Shown here piece after piece: positions 34,108 to 45,452 of a stretch of 64,000 nt of DNA (its first letter is position 1; every line of letters begins with the position of its first letter). The DNA lies in contig NC_080042.1 in assembly GCF_012489685.1 (NCBI RefSeq), positions 52,008,066 through 52,072,065 of the forward strand, written 5' to 3'. The stretch comes from Lotus japonicus (Eukaryota > Streptophyta > Magnoliopsida > Fabales > Fabaceae). The notes beneath the pieces were generated by a model. That model did no database searches and was not told where the DNA came from. It saw nothing but the letters and a program-made list of their open reading frames with translations. A program made the translations under genes and the position numbers.

Positions 34108-36496
34108 ATATATATGAAATTGCAATATGACTAGGAGGTTCAAGCGATGGAATCAGCATCTTGTAAATGTAAGGTGAGGCTGCCTATAATAGACCCACAA
34201 TGGGTTTGACACTTCCCCCTGCCATAGCACACAAATAGACTCACAATGGGTTTGACCCTTCCCTTAAACCAACCATGGCTGGAGCTTACGACAAGCATCT
34301 TAGCAGAACCATACAACAAAAGCTAGCCGTTGTAGTTGGAGAGACAACGTCTTATAAACCCCACACTAGAATCCAATACTTCAAATGTGAGAGTCAAGTC
34401 TCATACCTAGCATATGGACCCTAAAACTTTATAGCAGCAGATTGCCTTTTTTTCATACCATCACGGTGTATTTGAAAATGAGATGTCCTTTCTAGTGAGC
34501 AAACTAGGGTTGGATGGGCTCCGACTTTATAAAGGAAAAGAAACACTTCATAAAACAAAATGTTAGTTCCGCACCCAGTCGTAGTGACCCAGTCTCAAGT
34601 TTAAAAACTTTCTCAACCATATATTTTAGTCTGAAGTATTGGAGGGACATCTATTCTAGACAATTAATATAGTTAAACTAAATACAAGGATGTTTTTCAT
34701 GCTTGTAGCATACCTAACCAAAAGACAGCTACTTTCATAATTCAGTTTCCATGTGCATACTTAACCAATAGTATAAAAAATTGTTATTACCTGCATCTTG
34801 AGGAAAATATAGGGTGTCATTCAAATCATAGAGGCGAGCATTTTCAACTTTTTTCTTGAAAAAACCAAGTAGAATTTCTGTTGATGAATCGTCTGTTATG
34901 TTCCAGTAGCCCCTTGCACATATATCTCCTTGAATAAAAATTAGCTGAAGATATGGAAATCATTTCAAGATTAAGTTAAACGAAGAACAACATAAGAGCA
35001 ACAAAAAAGTGCACGGGATTGAGGGAAAGAATTGTAATACTGAATCGAACAGAGTTCAATATTTAAATTCTCCATGAGCAGTAACCTTTCACTACAATGT
35101 AACCATCGAAATATATTGGTAACTACTAACTATTCTGACCAATCATAACAGCCTCTACCAGCTCAGCAGGCTAAGCAATACATATACTCCACCAGAACTC
35201 ACATGCATTTTACACTTCGATTACTTGACAATTTTATTTTCTGAGCTAGCAGTTTCAAAGTTTCATCATAGACAAATATAATTCACCAAAACACAGCAAA
35301 TAGCCAAATACTATATATAATTTATAATCACAAGTATCCATATCATTTTCTCTCTTTTTTTTTGGATCAACCTACCATATGTTTTTTCTTAGTTTTTTAC
35401 AGTAAAAGTTCAGGGCACGAGGAGGTTGCTCCAATCCAAGGATAGAGCATTCCACGAGCCTCAATGAGAGCCTAATGTGGTACTTACAGGTGACCTATAA
35501 CTAATAATGATAAATCTATGCCACATATCGCAGCAATGGCATTCAAATTTCGCAGCAAAATGTACGACGCCCAAGCCAGGTCCTCCTTCAATCCATCCAC
35601 TATATCTGTTGACATGACAAATATTTGCTGCGTTCCATCTGGTAGAGTCGTCTGATCCACTGGTTGGGCACCCTAACAATTTCCCAGACTTGGCTGAGAA
35701 CCAATATAATACATGAAAAACTTCATATTTGAGCTCCATATATTTTCAAACAAAAGAAGATCAATTAAAACAAATGTTCTCCTCTAATGTAAGCATGTTT
35801 TACCGAAACCGGAAGCCTTGTTAAATTTATGGAGCTCCCTATGTATCTTTGCAAGTCTTATTAAATGTATTAAATTCATTCAGGCTGGATGGAAGCATTA
35901 CTAAACATAGATAAAAGATACCTTGAGGAATTTGCCAAGGTAAGGCAGCACAATAGAGAATGAAGCCAATGACATACCCAAAACCTCTGTACTCTACATG
36001 ACAAAGAAAAAACACAACAATTAAATCCCACACCCAGAAAGATAAATAAATTTAACTGAATAAAAAAAAGGAAAATCACATTCAATATCTTTTGAAGAAA
36101 ACGTCTCTTACAAGCTGTGCTGGTGTAACAGTGGCTGAGTCAGAACCAAGAAAGTGATTTAAGAGCAAAAGCGAACCAAAGCCATAACCAATCCATCTGG
36201 GCAAGTAGGATTCATCAAACCCAGGTATCCCTGAAGCAAAAACACCCCAAATATCAATGAGAAAACAATGTCACAAATGCACCCTTACACCATGTGTGTG
36301 CGTAGAGAGAGAGAGAGAGACCCAGTGTGAAGCGAAGAACGGAGAGGTTGAGCTGTTGTTGTTGGCTAGTGTTGGGTGGTTGAGGATCTTGAAGACTGGC
36401 ACGAACCATGGTTGTGAATTTTGTGGAGCTGGTTCTGGGATAAAGCACCTTGGAAGGAACACAAGGTTTGAAACAGATTGAGCTCAAGCAATTCAT
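32591..36496 (-). CDS. CCB2: CCB2-like cytochrome b6 haem-attachment factor, six exons
   Basis: Proposed exons (minus strand): 36322-36496, 36112-36230, 35922-35993, 35495-35672, 34791-34928, 32591-32838. All junctions have GT/AG and the phases fit, giving about 309 residues. The N-terminus looks like a plastid transit peptide. Then come the conserved block LNLSVLRFTLGIPGFDESYL, a membrane segment near residues 71-88 (WIGYGFGSLLLLNHF), a second near 100-120 (LGMSLASFSIVLPYLGKFL), and soluble blocks KEDLAWASYILLRN, CARGYWN and DRAWIAAVANKLRG. This matches CCB2/HCF208, a thylakoid protein that acts with CCB1, CCB3 and CCB4 to attach haem ci to cytochrome b6. The true 3' end could be a donor near 32655 instead of the stop at 32591. 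Intron 5 is about 1.95 kb and contains inserted repeats. Confidence 0.78.
34067..34104. repeat. TA microsatellite in intron 5
   Basis: About 19 uninterrupted TA units lie within the enlarged intron of the CCB2-like gene. Confidence 0.95.
34126..34330 (+). repeat. Fossil SINE-like segment in intron 5
   Basis: GGAGGTTCAAGCGATGGAA, GTAAGGTGAGGCTGC and ATAGACCCACAATGGG follow the layout of Au/TS-type plant SINEs (B box then conserved body). It is homologous to 24470-24610 in the pseudogene block. The GGGTTTGAC portion is duplicated within it. Confidence 0.45.
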
Positions 36497-38177
36497 CGTT
36501 TTCTTTTCTGGCTAACGTTTGTCAAATATCTTGTACTGTCTCAGAGAGTTTGTATAGGACAAGACAAGACCAATTCATCCTTATTTTTTATTTTAGTCCT
36601 TAAAAAAATTCAATTTTTCATCCCTTCAAAATTATGATTTCCGTCATTAGTTATTAGTTATAACTTTTTCATCCAAACTAGACGGAAACCCTAGTTAACG
36701 TAGCACATATATTATTTTAAATTATTTTGTTCCACTTAAACATGACACATCATACTTCACGTTCGCCCTTTCAGTATCGTCGCAAAGAGTGACAATTGCG
36801 GCGACGTTCATGGTGGAGGTAAGGGTTGAGGAGATAGTGTCGCGGTGGTTGAAGGGAGAATAAAATTGGTTTGGGGTTTTATGGGTAGGTTGCAATGGGG
36901 TTGTGGTGGTTTGGTTGCGCGATTTTCTAGTGAGAGTGGTGGCCAGAGGTTGGGTTTCTGGCAAACAATGATGAAGAAGGTGAAGAAGTTGATGTGAGGA
37001 GGGTGAAAATGTTGATTTGAGGATGATGGCGGTGTAAAGATGTTGAGATTAAGGTTAGTATTTTAATTTTTTATTTACTTAATTAGTATTTTTTATTTAA
37101 TTATATTATATTTTATTTATTTAATAAAGTGGCATCCCAGTGGCAAAAACGTCGGTCCACATTGTAAATGAGAGTCACATAGACTAACAGTGTGAAGGAT
37201 TTAACAGAGATATGACGAATGGACCCAATTGCAATAAATTGATCTCTGATGGACCTAAATCGCGTAACTAAGCCAATAAATTATGATGTTTTCAACATAA
37301 TGTATACTTTACTCGTGCATGAGATGCACGAAGATGTTACTTGTACTCTTAACCGGTGGAGGATAAAGTGCAATATGGTGTGGGTCTTGCACCGGTGCAA
37401 GATAGGGATGGTCCAATTAGATAATGTCATCTGGCTATGTGTGAAATGGGTTACCGGATCTGCTTGTTAAAGGAAACAAATATTTATTTTTTCAATTAAA
37501 TGTGTATATGACAAGAAAGCCCCTTTATATTTTGGTATCTGGGTCGGGTATTATGGATCAGGTTTCATGGATGGGTTGAATATGGGTTTGATGCTTCTCC
37601 CTGAGATGGCTTGGCACCGTGCAATCCCTGATTTTGATAGATTGAGGTCGCCGTAGCCTTGCGATGGTGGGTTTGGTCGGAGCCTTGCGATGGAGAATTT
37701 GGTCGGAGCCTTGCGATGGTGGATTTGGTCACTGTCACGGAACTACTTCTTCCACCGCCAGTCTTCTCCGACTGAGTGAGTATCTTAGAACTCTCTTCTT
37801 CTGTTTCTTTTAACCAAAATGGTATATTATGTTGAATCATGGTTCTGTAGTTTGACTGAATTGTAGTCTGGAAATGGTTTCGATTATTGTAGGATATGTT
37901 ACCCTTGATTCCTGATTTGCTTCACACTTTTCAGTTGTAATCTGTGAGCGAAGAAGATGAATAGAGGAGATAAACCCCAGACAAAGATAAGGCAGCCCTG
38001 ATCCCGAATGCATCATCTACTACCAATGCTTCAGGAGACCCCGTGGTCGAACTAGAGGGAGGTCCAAGTATAGGGGATCTTGCGCCACCAGTAAGCATAA
38101 AATTTAGCAACATCCTGACAAATATTTTCCAAAATGAAAATTTATATTTACTGAAGTAATTCATTGCTTTTAAATAG
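36497..38177. other. CCB2 upstream region and repeat-rich intergenic DNA
   Basis: The first part must hold the CCB2-like promoter; a GA/CT run (36306-36320) lies just inside intron 1. 36590-37260 has 'TTAGTCCTTAA' and 'GACGGAAACCC' motifs reminiscent of degraded MULE-type repeats. 37640-37730 carries a GTCGGAGCCTTGCGATGG repeat in three copies. A frame at about 37983-38095 ends at a good GTAAGC donor before the RPB2 fragment, but I do not recognise its product. Confidence 0.35.
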
Positions 38178-39135
38178 GACAAGAAGACGTGATCACAGCA
38201 TTAGCTTACGCCATAGTGAAACTGGAATTGTTGATCTAGTGAGTTCACTTCATTAGTTGACTTTGTTGTGTTGCAAATTAAGTTTATGCCATGTTAGGAT
38301 AGCTTAATGGATTTAAGTTGCAAAACAAGGATTTGTTTGTCAAAAATAAATTGTTTACATCTGAAGTAAAGAGAATATGTATCGAAATCCCGAATCATCA
38401 TCTGATCTTTTGGGATATTTTGTTTCATTGCTGGATGTATGTATTTCCTATTTTGTAGGTTAAAACTTGATACTTGCATAATTAATCTACTTCAGCTGCT
38501 CCTTTTGGACCTTGTTTTATAGTATTACACATCCAGCCCATACAGATGTATTGGAAAAACTGGGTGACCATGTATGTCTGTAGTGGTGAATAAATTCTAT
38601 CATGTATGAAAAGCCTCAGTCACAATATTGCCTCTAATCAGTCAGAAATTATCATGGTAGAATATTTCATCTATCAGTTAAACTCAAGATATCTTTTTAT
38701 TTTATGTTAATAGTTATATAATTTATACATGTTCTGCATAATTGTTAGAAGTCCTATGTTGTAATGTGAAAGATTATTACATGTTCTGCATAATTGTTAG
38801 AAGTCCTATGTTGTAACATTGTTAGGTGAAAGATTATTACATGTTCTGCATAATTGTTAGAAGTCCTATGTTGTAACATTGTTAGGTGAAAGATTTTTTC
38901 ATGTTCTGCATAATTGTTAGAAGTCCTATGTTGTAACATTGTTAGGTGAAAGCATAATTGTTAGAAGTCCTATGTTTTCATTGTGCTGAATGTTTGATTC
39001 TGATTGTATATGCAGGTTTATATTCCTTATGCTTGTAAGCTGCTATTCCAAGAGATGTTGGCCATTGCCATTGCTCCTAGAATGTTTACCAAGGAGGTGA
39101 AATCTATGAAAGACCAAAAGAAGAAAGGAGCCTGA
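38178..39135 (+). pseudogene. RNA polymerase II second-subunit (RPB2) gene fragments
   Basis: Two exon-like pieces are recognisable. 38178-38239 encodes RRDHSISLRHSETGIVD, preceded by an AG acceptor and followed by a GTGAGT donor. 39016-39135 encodes VYIPYACKLLFQEM...IAIAPRM and ends in a basic KKKGA tail with a stop, preceded by TATATGCAG. Both are conserved blocks of RPB2, the second one its C-terminus. Roughly 200 residues that should lie between them, including the core catalytic and zinc regions, are missing. Introns are kept, so this is not a processed copy. It is a partial DNA-level duplication or a transposon-borne capture. Confidence 0.65.
38728..38977 (+). repeat. 60-bp tandem repeat, about four copies
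   Basis: Units contain ATGTTCTGCATAATTGTTAG and AAGTCCTATGTTGTAACATT at exact 60-base spacing. It lies between the two RPB2 exon-like pieces, in what would be intron. Confidence 0.92.
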
Positions 39136-39884
39136 TAAATATGTTAGAGTAAAGCCACTTGGATTGTTCCATCCTGTCTTACACCTCTTGGGAATATGGA
39201 ACACGCATGGGATCTGAGCTTATTATGCCTCAAAAAATTAAGGAGATCTGAAAACTGTTTTGTCAAAGCTGATTATGAGATTGGATGGTGTTGTTTCCAC
39301 ATGCATCGAGATCGATGCGGCATTTGTTTTAACTTTTCTCTATTCAATTCAATGGGTACTCCTTCCTACTCTCTGGATAATCAGACAGAGAGCTTGTTAC
39401 TTATCTGCTAAGAAGAGATGGATTAGTGGATGTTGTAGTTAGATATTGAGAATATTTGTTATAGGTGTTGCCTTCTTGAATTTAGTTAGATATTTGAAAA
39501 AAATGAAGCTAGGAATTGAGAATATTTGTTATAGGTGTTGCCTTCTTGAATTTGTCTTGGCAATATGCCATTAGCTTTGTAGCTCTTATCTCAGACTCTG
39601 AATGCTGTGTAAGTTTATATAAAAAATTAAAAAGTTCATATGAGTTGAATTCATTGATTGACTTTATTCGTAGTTTGAATGCCTCTCAACACCAGTATGT
39701 ACCTGATTGACTTAATTTCATAAACAATCATAGAATAAGCCACTCATTTTATGCATTAATTAAAATGACGACTTCACATAGCACACTTGGTATTGCTATT
39801 TTCATAAATGACTACTTCACAAATGACTACTTCACATAGCACACTTCCTATTGGTACCATGTATCATGCAGTTGTACTTGAAAA
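39136..39884. other. Intergenic, no gene seen
   Basis: The only structure is a direct repeat of about 40 bases beginning ATTGAGAATATTTGTTATAG at 39445 and 39515. Short frames have no recognised domains. Confidence 0.4.
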
Positions 39885-40128
39885 TCACGATCCCTAAACT
39901 TCTAAAATGCATCATGCGGTCCCTAAATGTGGCAAAAGACATTCAAGTTAGTCCCTGACGTTAAATAATGTGACGGACGTTGACGAAATACTGACATGGA
40001 TTTTTTTGTGTGAAAGCTGAAGCTTATGTGGCATTTGAACTAAAAAATTAATAAAATAAAATAGTTAAACAAATAAGAAAATAACTCAGTAAATAAAAAA
40101 ACTCTAACCCTAAATTAATCTTCATCTT
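39885..40128 (+). mobile_element. Partial copy of the MULE left arm
   Basis: The stretch is nearly identical to about 40284-40525 of the adjacent MULE, offset by about 398 bases, starting at CCCTAAACTTCTAAAATGC and ending at TTAATCTTCATC. It lacks the outer terminus. It arose by local duplication or from a second insertion. Confidence 0.7.
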
Positions 40129-40238
40129 AGAAAAATATATTGACCACTATTGGTTGAAACTCGGAATGAAAATTTATTACAATCCCATATCACAATTATT
40201 ACAATCAAAAGTAATTCACTCACAACCTCATTCTAAAT

Positions 40239-41460
40239 GGGTAAATAGCCAAGTTGGTCCCTAAATGTGTCAGCCGTCTTCAAATTAGTCCCTAAACTTC
40301 TAAAATGCATCATGCGGTCCCTAAATGTGGCAAAAGACATTCAAGTTAGTCCCTGGCGTTAAATAATGTGACGGACGTTAACGGAATACTGACATGGATT
40401 TTTTTGTGTGAAAGCTGAAGCTTATGTGACATTTGAACTAAAAAATTAATAAAATAAAATAGTTAAACAAATAAGAAAATAACTCAGTAAATAAAAAAAC
40501 TCTAACCCTAAATTAATCTTCATCATCTCACCATCTTCATCACCACCCCATAACCTCCTCCCATTCTGCTTCCAAATCAAAATGAGTTGCTGCTTCAGCA
40601 AAGTCACAACCCAAAACCCACAAAACCGAAAAGAACCAGCAGCAACCCCATGTGAAATCATCACTCCCCAAATCAAATCCAACCCATGAAGAACCCCCAC
40701 ACCGCTAGAAGAGGAATCAGTGAAGAAGGAGTCGCTCATCCAGATCGCCCCACCACCGTATTCAACGTCAACATCAGATCTAAAACCCCCACAAACCATT
40801 GCTTGCAGATCTGGATGAAGTTGTTGGTGGGGAAATGGGTTATGGGTTCAATTTTGCTAGGTTCTGGCCTTATGGGTTCAATTTAAATTGTATGCGTTAT
40901 GAGTCAGAAATCGGAGGGGAACATGAGTTTTGGATTAAATTTTTATGGTTCTGGGTTCAATTCTTTCTGGAATAGGAAGATAAATTTTTTTCTTTCAGTT
41001 ACTTTTTACAGATTCAGCCGATAATTTCTCCATCAAGGGCAGTGCTGGAGCTTAAGGATGTTGATTATCAATGGCACGAGTTTATTAAAAATGGAAACAC
41101 GGTTTATGTTGGGTTACTATGGATTCCTGTTGTTTGGATTTATCTAATGGATATCCAGATTTGATTTGCAATATATTCATCTTTGAAAATGAAATTGTGG
41201 ATTTTTTGGGAATCAAACCTTTCTCTAACACAAGAGGGAACAAAGGTTTGTTTTTTTATCAACAAAGAAGACAAGAAGAGGAAGGAGGAATATGATGGTT
41301 TTGAGTTTTGTAGGTTCGGAAGTTTGAGGGTTTTGAATTTTAAGATGAAGTAACTTGAATGCCTTTTGCCACATCTAGGGACCACGGGATGCATTTTAGA
41401 AGTTTAGGGACTAACTTGAAGGCAGCTGATACATTTAGAGACCAACTTGGCTATTTATCC
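40239..41460. mobile_element. Mutator-like element, Pack-MULE candidate
   Basis: Long terminal inverted repeats of over 100 bases start GGGTAAATAGCCAAGTTGG on the left and end with the counterpart of GGATAAATAGCCAAGTTGG on the right. The element is flanked by CATTCTAAAT at 40229-40238 and 41461-41470, a 10-bp duplication consistent with MULEs (9-11 bp). No transposase is present. The interior holds exon-like sequence: an ATG at 40582 opening MSCCFSKVTTQNPQNRKEP, and 41012-41164 preceded by TTTTTACAG and encoding VLELKDVDYQWHEFIKNG. The donor genes are not identified. Confidence 0.8.
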
Positions 41461-42056
41461 CATTCTAAATATATATCAGGCACCCTATGAAGCACCAAAG
41501 ACCACAATCTATTACAGTCAAAAGTAATACACTCAGAACCTTGGCTTGCTACTCATTTTTTGTATAAGGAAGACAGGCAGTTCTTGTTGTGATATGTTAC
41601 AGGAGTTTTGAAAATTTAATTTTCTTCAACACTCCTATCACTACAAAAACCAGCGGTTCAGAAACATGGATCCAAAAAAAGCTAGAAGATGCTTATAATA
41701 GGTAGCATTTCCATCCATTTTACATGTATGTAATTATTGGGGAAACAAAGCATTTGATTAAGCAAGAATGATCTTGGTCTTAATTGGAAGAATATTGTCC
41801 AAGCTTAAAACTGTTTTTGGTTCGTGATGAGGTAAAAAAGGTAATCACTTTGTGTACAAAACACAAGATGGTAGTTAGCGTCTTGCCTTGCTATCATTAT
41901 CATGTAACGTAAGTTGAAAGTATCAGTCTTAAAGCTGAAATCAAGTATATATGTTAAAGGCAAAGGTATAGCCTATAGGAAAAGCTTTTATTTAGATGTT
42001 CAGAAAAATAATATGAAAAAAATTCATTAATTCTTCATAATTTAAAACCCTGTGAA

Positions 42057-42472
42057 CAGGGGCATATCTAGGAGGGGCTGACAGGGGTCATCGCCCCCCA
42101 ATTTGAAATGTTTACAGACAATAAGTCTTTTTTTGTAGTTTTAGTCTCTCCCCCTCCCCCAAAAATATTGTTGTCATTGTAGAATTTTAGTCGAATTCCT
42201 CAGTTATCACAAAGTTTCATTATTTAAAACAAAATCAATTCAAAATCTGAAGTAATTAATGATCTTCTCAGAAATTTATTAGTTGTATATATCAAGAGAG
42301 AAATTGCTGAAAAAATCTATGTTGATACCATAATTGATAAATTCAGTACTATGAAAGAACGAAGAGTTGTATTTAAATAAATTTTTATTATTTAAAGTTT
42401 ATATAATATTCAATGAAGATTTTTTTAGTCTTATATCTCGCCCCCCAACAAGAAAATCCTGGATACGCCCTG
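42057..42472 (+). mobile_element. Non-autonomous hAT element with transposase tail
   Basis: The ends are CAGGGGCATATCTAGGA and the inverted counterpart TCCTGGATACGCCCTG. Flanks CCTGTGAA and CATGTGTA match at six of eight positions, as an aged 8-bp duplication. About 42243-42380 encodes the C-terminal end of a hAT transposase of the TTF zinc-finger/dimerisation type, with REIAEKIYVDTIIDKFSTM. The rest of the transposase is lost. Confidence 0.7.
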
Positions 42473-43565
42473 CATGTGTATCTAGTTCTTAAGAATTTCA
42501 ATTCAGGGGTGAAATAAAATGCAAATGGCCAAATGTTTCACCAACACCTAACTTTGTATAGGTTTCTCAACAGCTAAACATGTCACCCAATACAGGGGAA
42601 TTGATAGGAACAGATTGGAATTATTCAATACTTATACAAGCACCGGTGTTCGAGAGCCAGTTCTCTCCTACAGATTCTGGAATTTTGAGAGCCTAGTCTC
42701 TCCCTAAGACAACCACCCAACTTCTGAATGAAACAAATAAACAAACACAACTCATATTTAATATCCACCCCTGGACAGTTACAACCATATACAACTAGCA
42801 AATAATAACTTATCCAATTTAAATAAAAACAACCTCTAACTACTACTTCTGGGTGTAACTGCTACTGTAGGCACGGTTCACGCACACGGTTCACACAGTG
42901 CCCTATCAGGAATCCAATAAAGAGAATTACGCTGTATATTCTGCATAATCAAAGAAGCATCAGTTTGACTTTTCAAGGTAAGGGTGGATGAAGATCCTCT
43001 ATCCCTATTTGGTGTCCTCTTTTTTGTTTCATCTATTAAGTTGTGTCGTGTGCGTATAAAAATGACAATTATACCCTTAGATGAGTAGGTTTTTAAATGA
43101 TACAATATAACATAATTTCTATAACCATGCATCCTGAGCAAACTACAACATTTTTTTTTTTTGCTAATGTGGAGGGCTTAAAGCCCTAAGCAAACTACAA
43201 CTTCTATAACCATTTCAGGATCTCTTAATAGCATTGTAAAATAAGATAAGATGTTGACTTGTAGGCATATGGCCATCCACGTAAAGTCTACCATGAGATC
43301 TTTAGACCATAGAAAGAAATATAATCATTTGTCTTGGGACCAAGAATAGCTTCATGATTGTGCAATATGGAATGTTTGCCTCTAGAAATTGTTCTATATT
43401 GCCAATGTGTTAAGGCCCTCAAAATTGCAGCCACCATCAAACCTTGTTATCATTCACAACAATAAAAGATTTTAAGAGAAAATAGGAGGGACATTGTGAA
43501 AAGGTCAGTAACATTTACTTGGAATACCCAAGCAAGAGAGACATCACAATTAGAACTTCAAATTC
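42473..43565. other. Intergenic, no gene seen
   Basis: No domain was recognised. The stretch around 42640-42720 resembles degraded LTR sequence. The last 14 bases (43552-43565, AGAACTTCAAATTC) are the left target duplication of the LINE. Confidence 0.4.
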
Positions 43566-43678
43566 GTATAAATAAATAAATAAAACGATATGTAAAAGAG
43601 AACCTGCTCCGCTAGGGTTATGAGAAACGCGAACGTGAGCGAGAGCACTGGGGGGCAAGGGGGCGTCGCCGGAGGAGC

Positions 43679-45181
43679 TTGACAACCTCTGGCGTAGTAC
43701 GTTCAAGGCCAAGGGGGCTCACACAGTCGCTCAAAACACTGTGCCAGTCCAGACACAGCAAACTGGTTTCATATAAGGATATATGCGTTGGTATCAATGG
43801 GAATGACCTAGGAGATGAAGACGATGAGGAGGACTACATCAACAACTCCGGGTCAGATGCTGAAGAGGAGGATGATGAACTGGAGGAGGGGGATGAAGAG
43901 ATGGTGCCACAAGATCCCCTATACCCGGTCATCAAGATTTCCAAACAAGAGTTGAAGGAAGCCTGCAAGTCTTGGAAGAAAGCTATCATTGTCAAGCTAT
44001 TGGGAAAATAACTAGGGCTTAGCCTCCTTAGGGTTCGCCTGGAGCGTCTCTGGCAGCCCATGGGTGAAATGGAAGTCATTGATCTGGACCATGAGTTCTA
44101 CATTATTCGCTTCCGCAATGAGGCGGACTATGCTCATGTGTTTAATGGTGTTCCATGGGTTATTATGGGACACTATCTGATTATCCAACAATGGAAGCCA
44201 GGGTTTGTGCCAGAGGAAGGAGTCCCAGGGAAAGTTGCTGTGTGGGTGCGTATTCCAAAGTTCCCTGTAGAGCTGTATAGGAAACGGTTCCTGTGGCGGA
44301 TTGGAAATAACCTTGGCAGAATGCTGCGTATTGATGAGCATACCATGAAGATCGCTAAAGATGGTGGACAATCAAATGTTGGCTCTGAGAGATGTAGCTT
44401 TGCCCGGATCTGTGTGGAGGTTGACCTAAGAAAGACACTTGTTGCTAAATTTTCGATGAATGATCAGACTTACAGGGTTGAGTACGAAGGTTTGAACTTG
44501 ATTTGCTTCCACTGTGGCAGGTTTGGCCACCGGCAAGAGAATTGTCCTCTCTCTATCTTACCACAAGGTGTTGAAGCGGCCCAAGGGAAGGATACAGTGG
44601 CTCAGACACAACAGTCGTCGCCGACAGCGGAGTCACAACCGTTCGGGGAATGGATGATAGTCAAGAGAGAGAAACGGAGAGGTGGGAATGGAGCGAAATC
44701 AAAGGGAAGCATTTATGGTTCAAAATCAAATTTGAATTCAAATGATGGCTCTAGGTTCAATTACCTACGTGATCAAGGGGAGACTAGTTATGGCAATAAT
44801 GGGTCTGTTTTGGAAGGTATTAAAGAGGTAATTGCTATTAATGAGGATCCCATCATTGAAGGAGGGGCTGCTGAAACTAAAGTGAATACTTTGACTCAGA
44901 GCAAGTTACGTAGCCAAGAGAATAATGATGTTTTTAATGGCTCGTTGACTACGCCAATGCCAACCATGTCAGTTATGAGTGGGCCGACAATCATGGGAGA
45001 AAGTAATATACATGTGGGTAATATGGAATTGAGTGTAGAGAATAATCATAAAGTGGGGACAACTGTTGGTGAAATCAATAGTATTGCACAGATGCATCAT
45101 GAAGCTTCCAATTCTGTTACCAATTTGAAAAAAGTTGCTCGTGCAAAAGGTTCTAATAAAGGGGCCCACATAAAAAGATAG
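43679..45181 (+). pseudogene. LINE ORF1 (DUF4283 and CCHC knuckle)
   Basis: The ORF1 protein binds LINE RNA. An N-terminal acidic region (DEEDYINNSGSDAEEEDDE) is followed by an in-frame TAA at 44009-44011. The same frame then continues through a DUF4283-like domain (MEVIDLDHEFYIIRF, WKPGF, AVWVRIPKFPVELY) and one CCHC knuckle, CFHCGRFGHRQENC, at about 44507-44548, to a stop at 45179-45181. Upstream of 43679 the typical ELDNLWRST start lies in a different frame, so the N-terminus is also shifted. Confidence 0.82.
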
Positions 45182-45452
45182 CAAAGGGAATTCTCCAGGT
45201 GGTGGGCGTCCAATAATGCTTAAGGGTATTCTTAGTAAGGACAAGAATGCACCCAAACAGGATATACCAGGTTCGCTTGCATCTGGCGAGCATGGAAAAA
45301 CAAATGTGTCTTACCAGGAGTACCAGGACGTGGATTCTAGTGATGCTGAGAATGTGGTGCAGCATGAGAGAGATAGGAGCTTGGCCCCAGGCTCCACCAA
45401 GAGATCAGCATAGTTGCTTTGGTGTCTCGGCCCTCTCACCCCTTGGTTTTTA

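Noticed and set aside
37312..37335. Helitron 3' hairpin
   Set aside because: A short CGTGCAT/ATGCACG stem is present, but the expected CTRR end and a 5' TC partner were not found.
38728..38977. CRISPR-like or coding repeat
   Set aside because: The whole 60-bp unit repeats without spacers, and the minus-strand frame across it is a by-product of a period divisible by three.
40240..41460. Telomere-like CCCTAAA motifs
   Set aside because: They occur singly within 'GGTCCCTAAA' phrases of the MULE arms and never in tandem.
43834..44371. Minus-strand ORFs opposite LINE ORF1
   Set aside because: Antisense shadows of a strongly coding plus strand, without recognisable domains.
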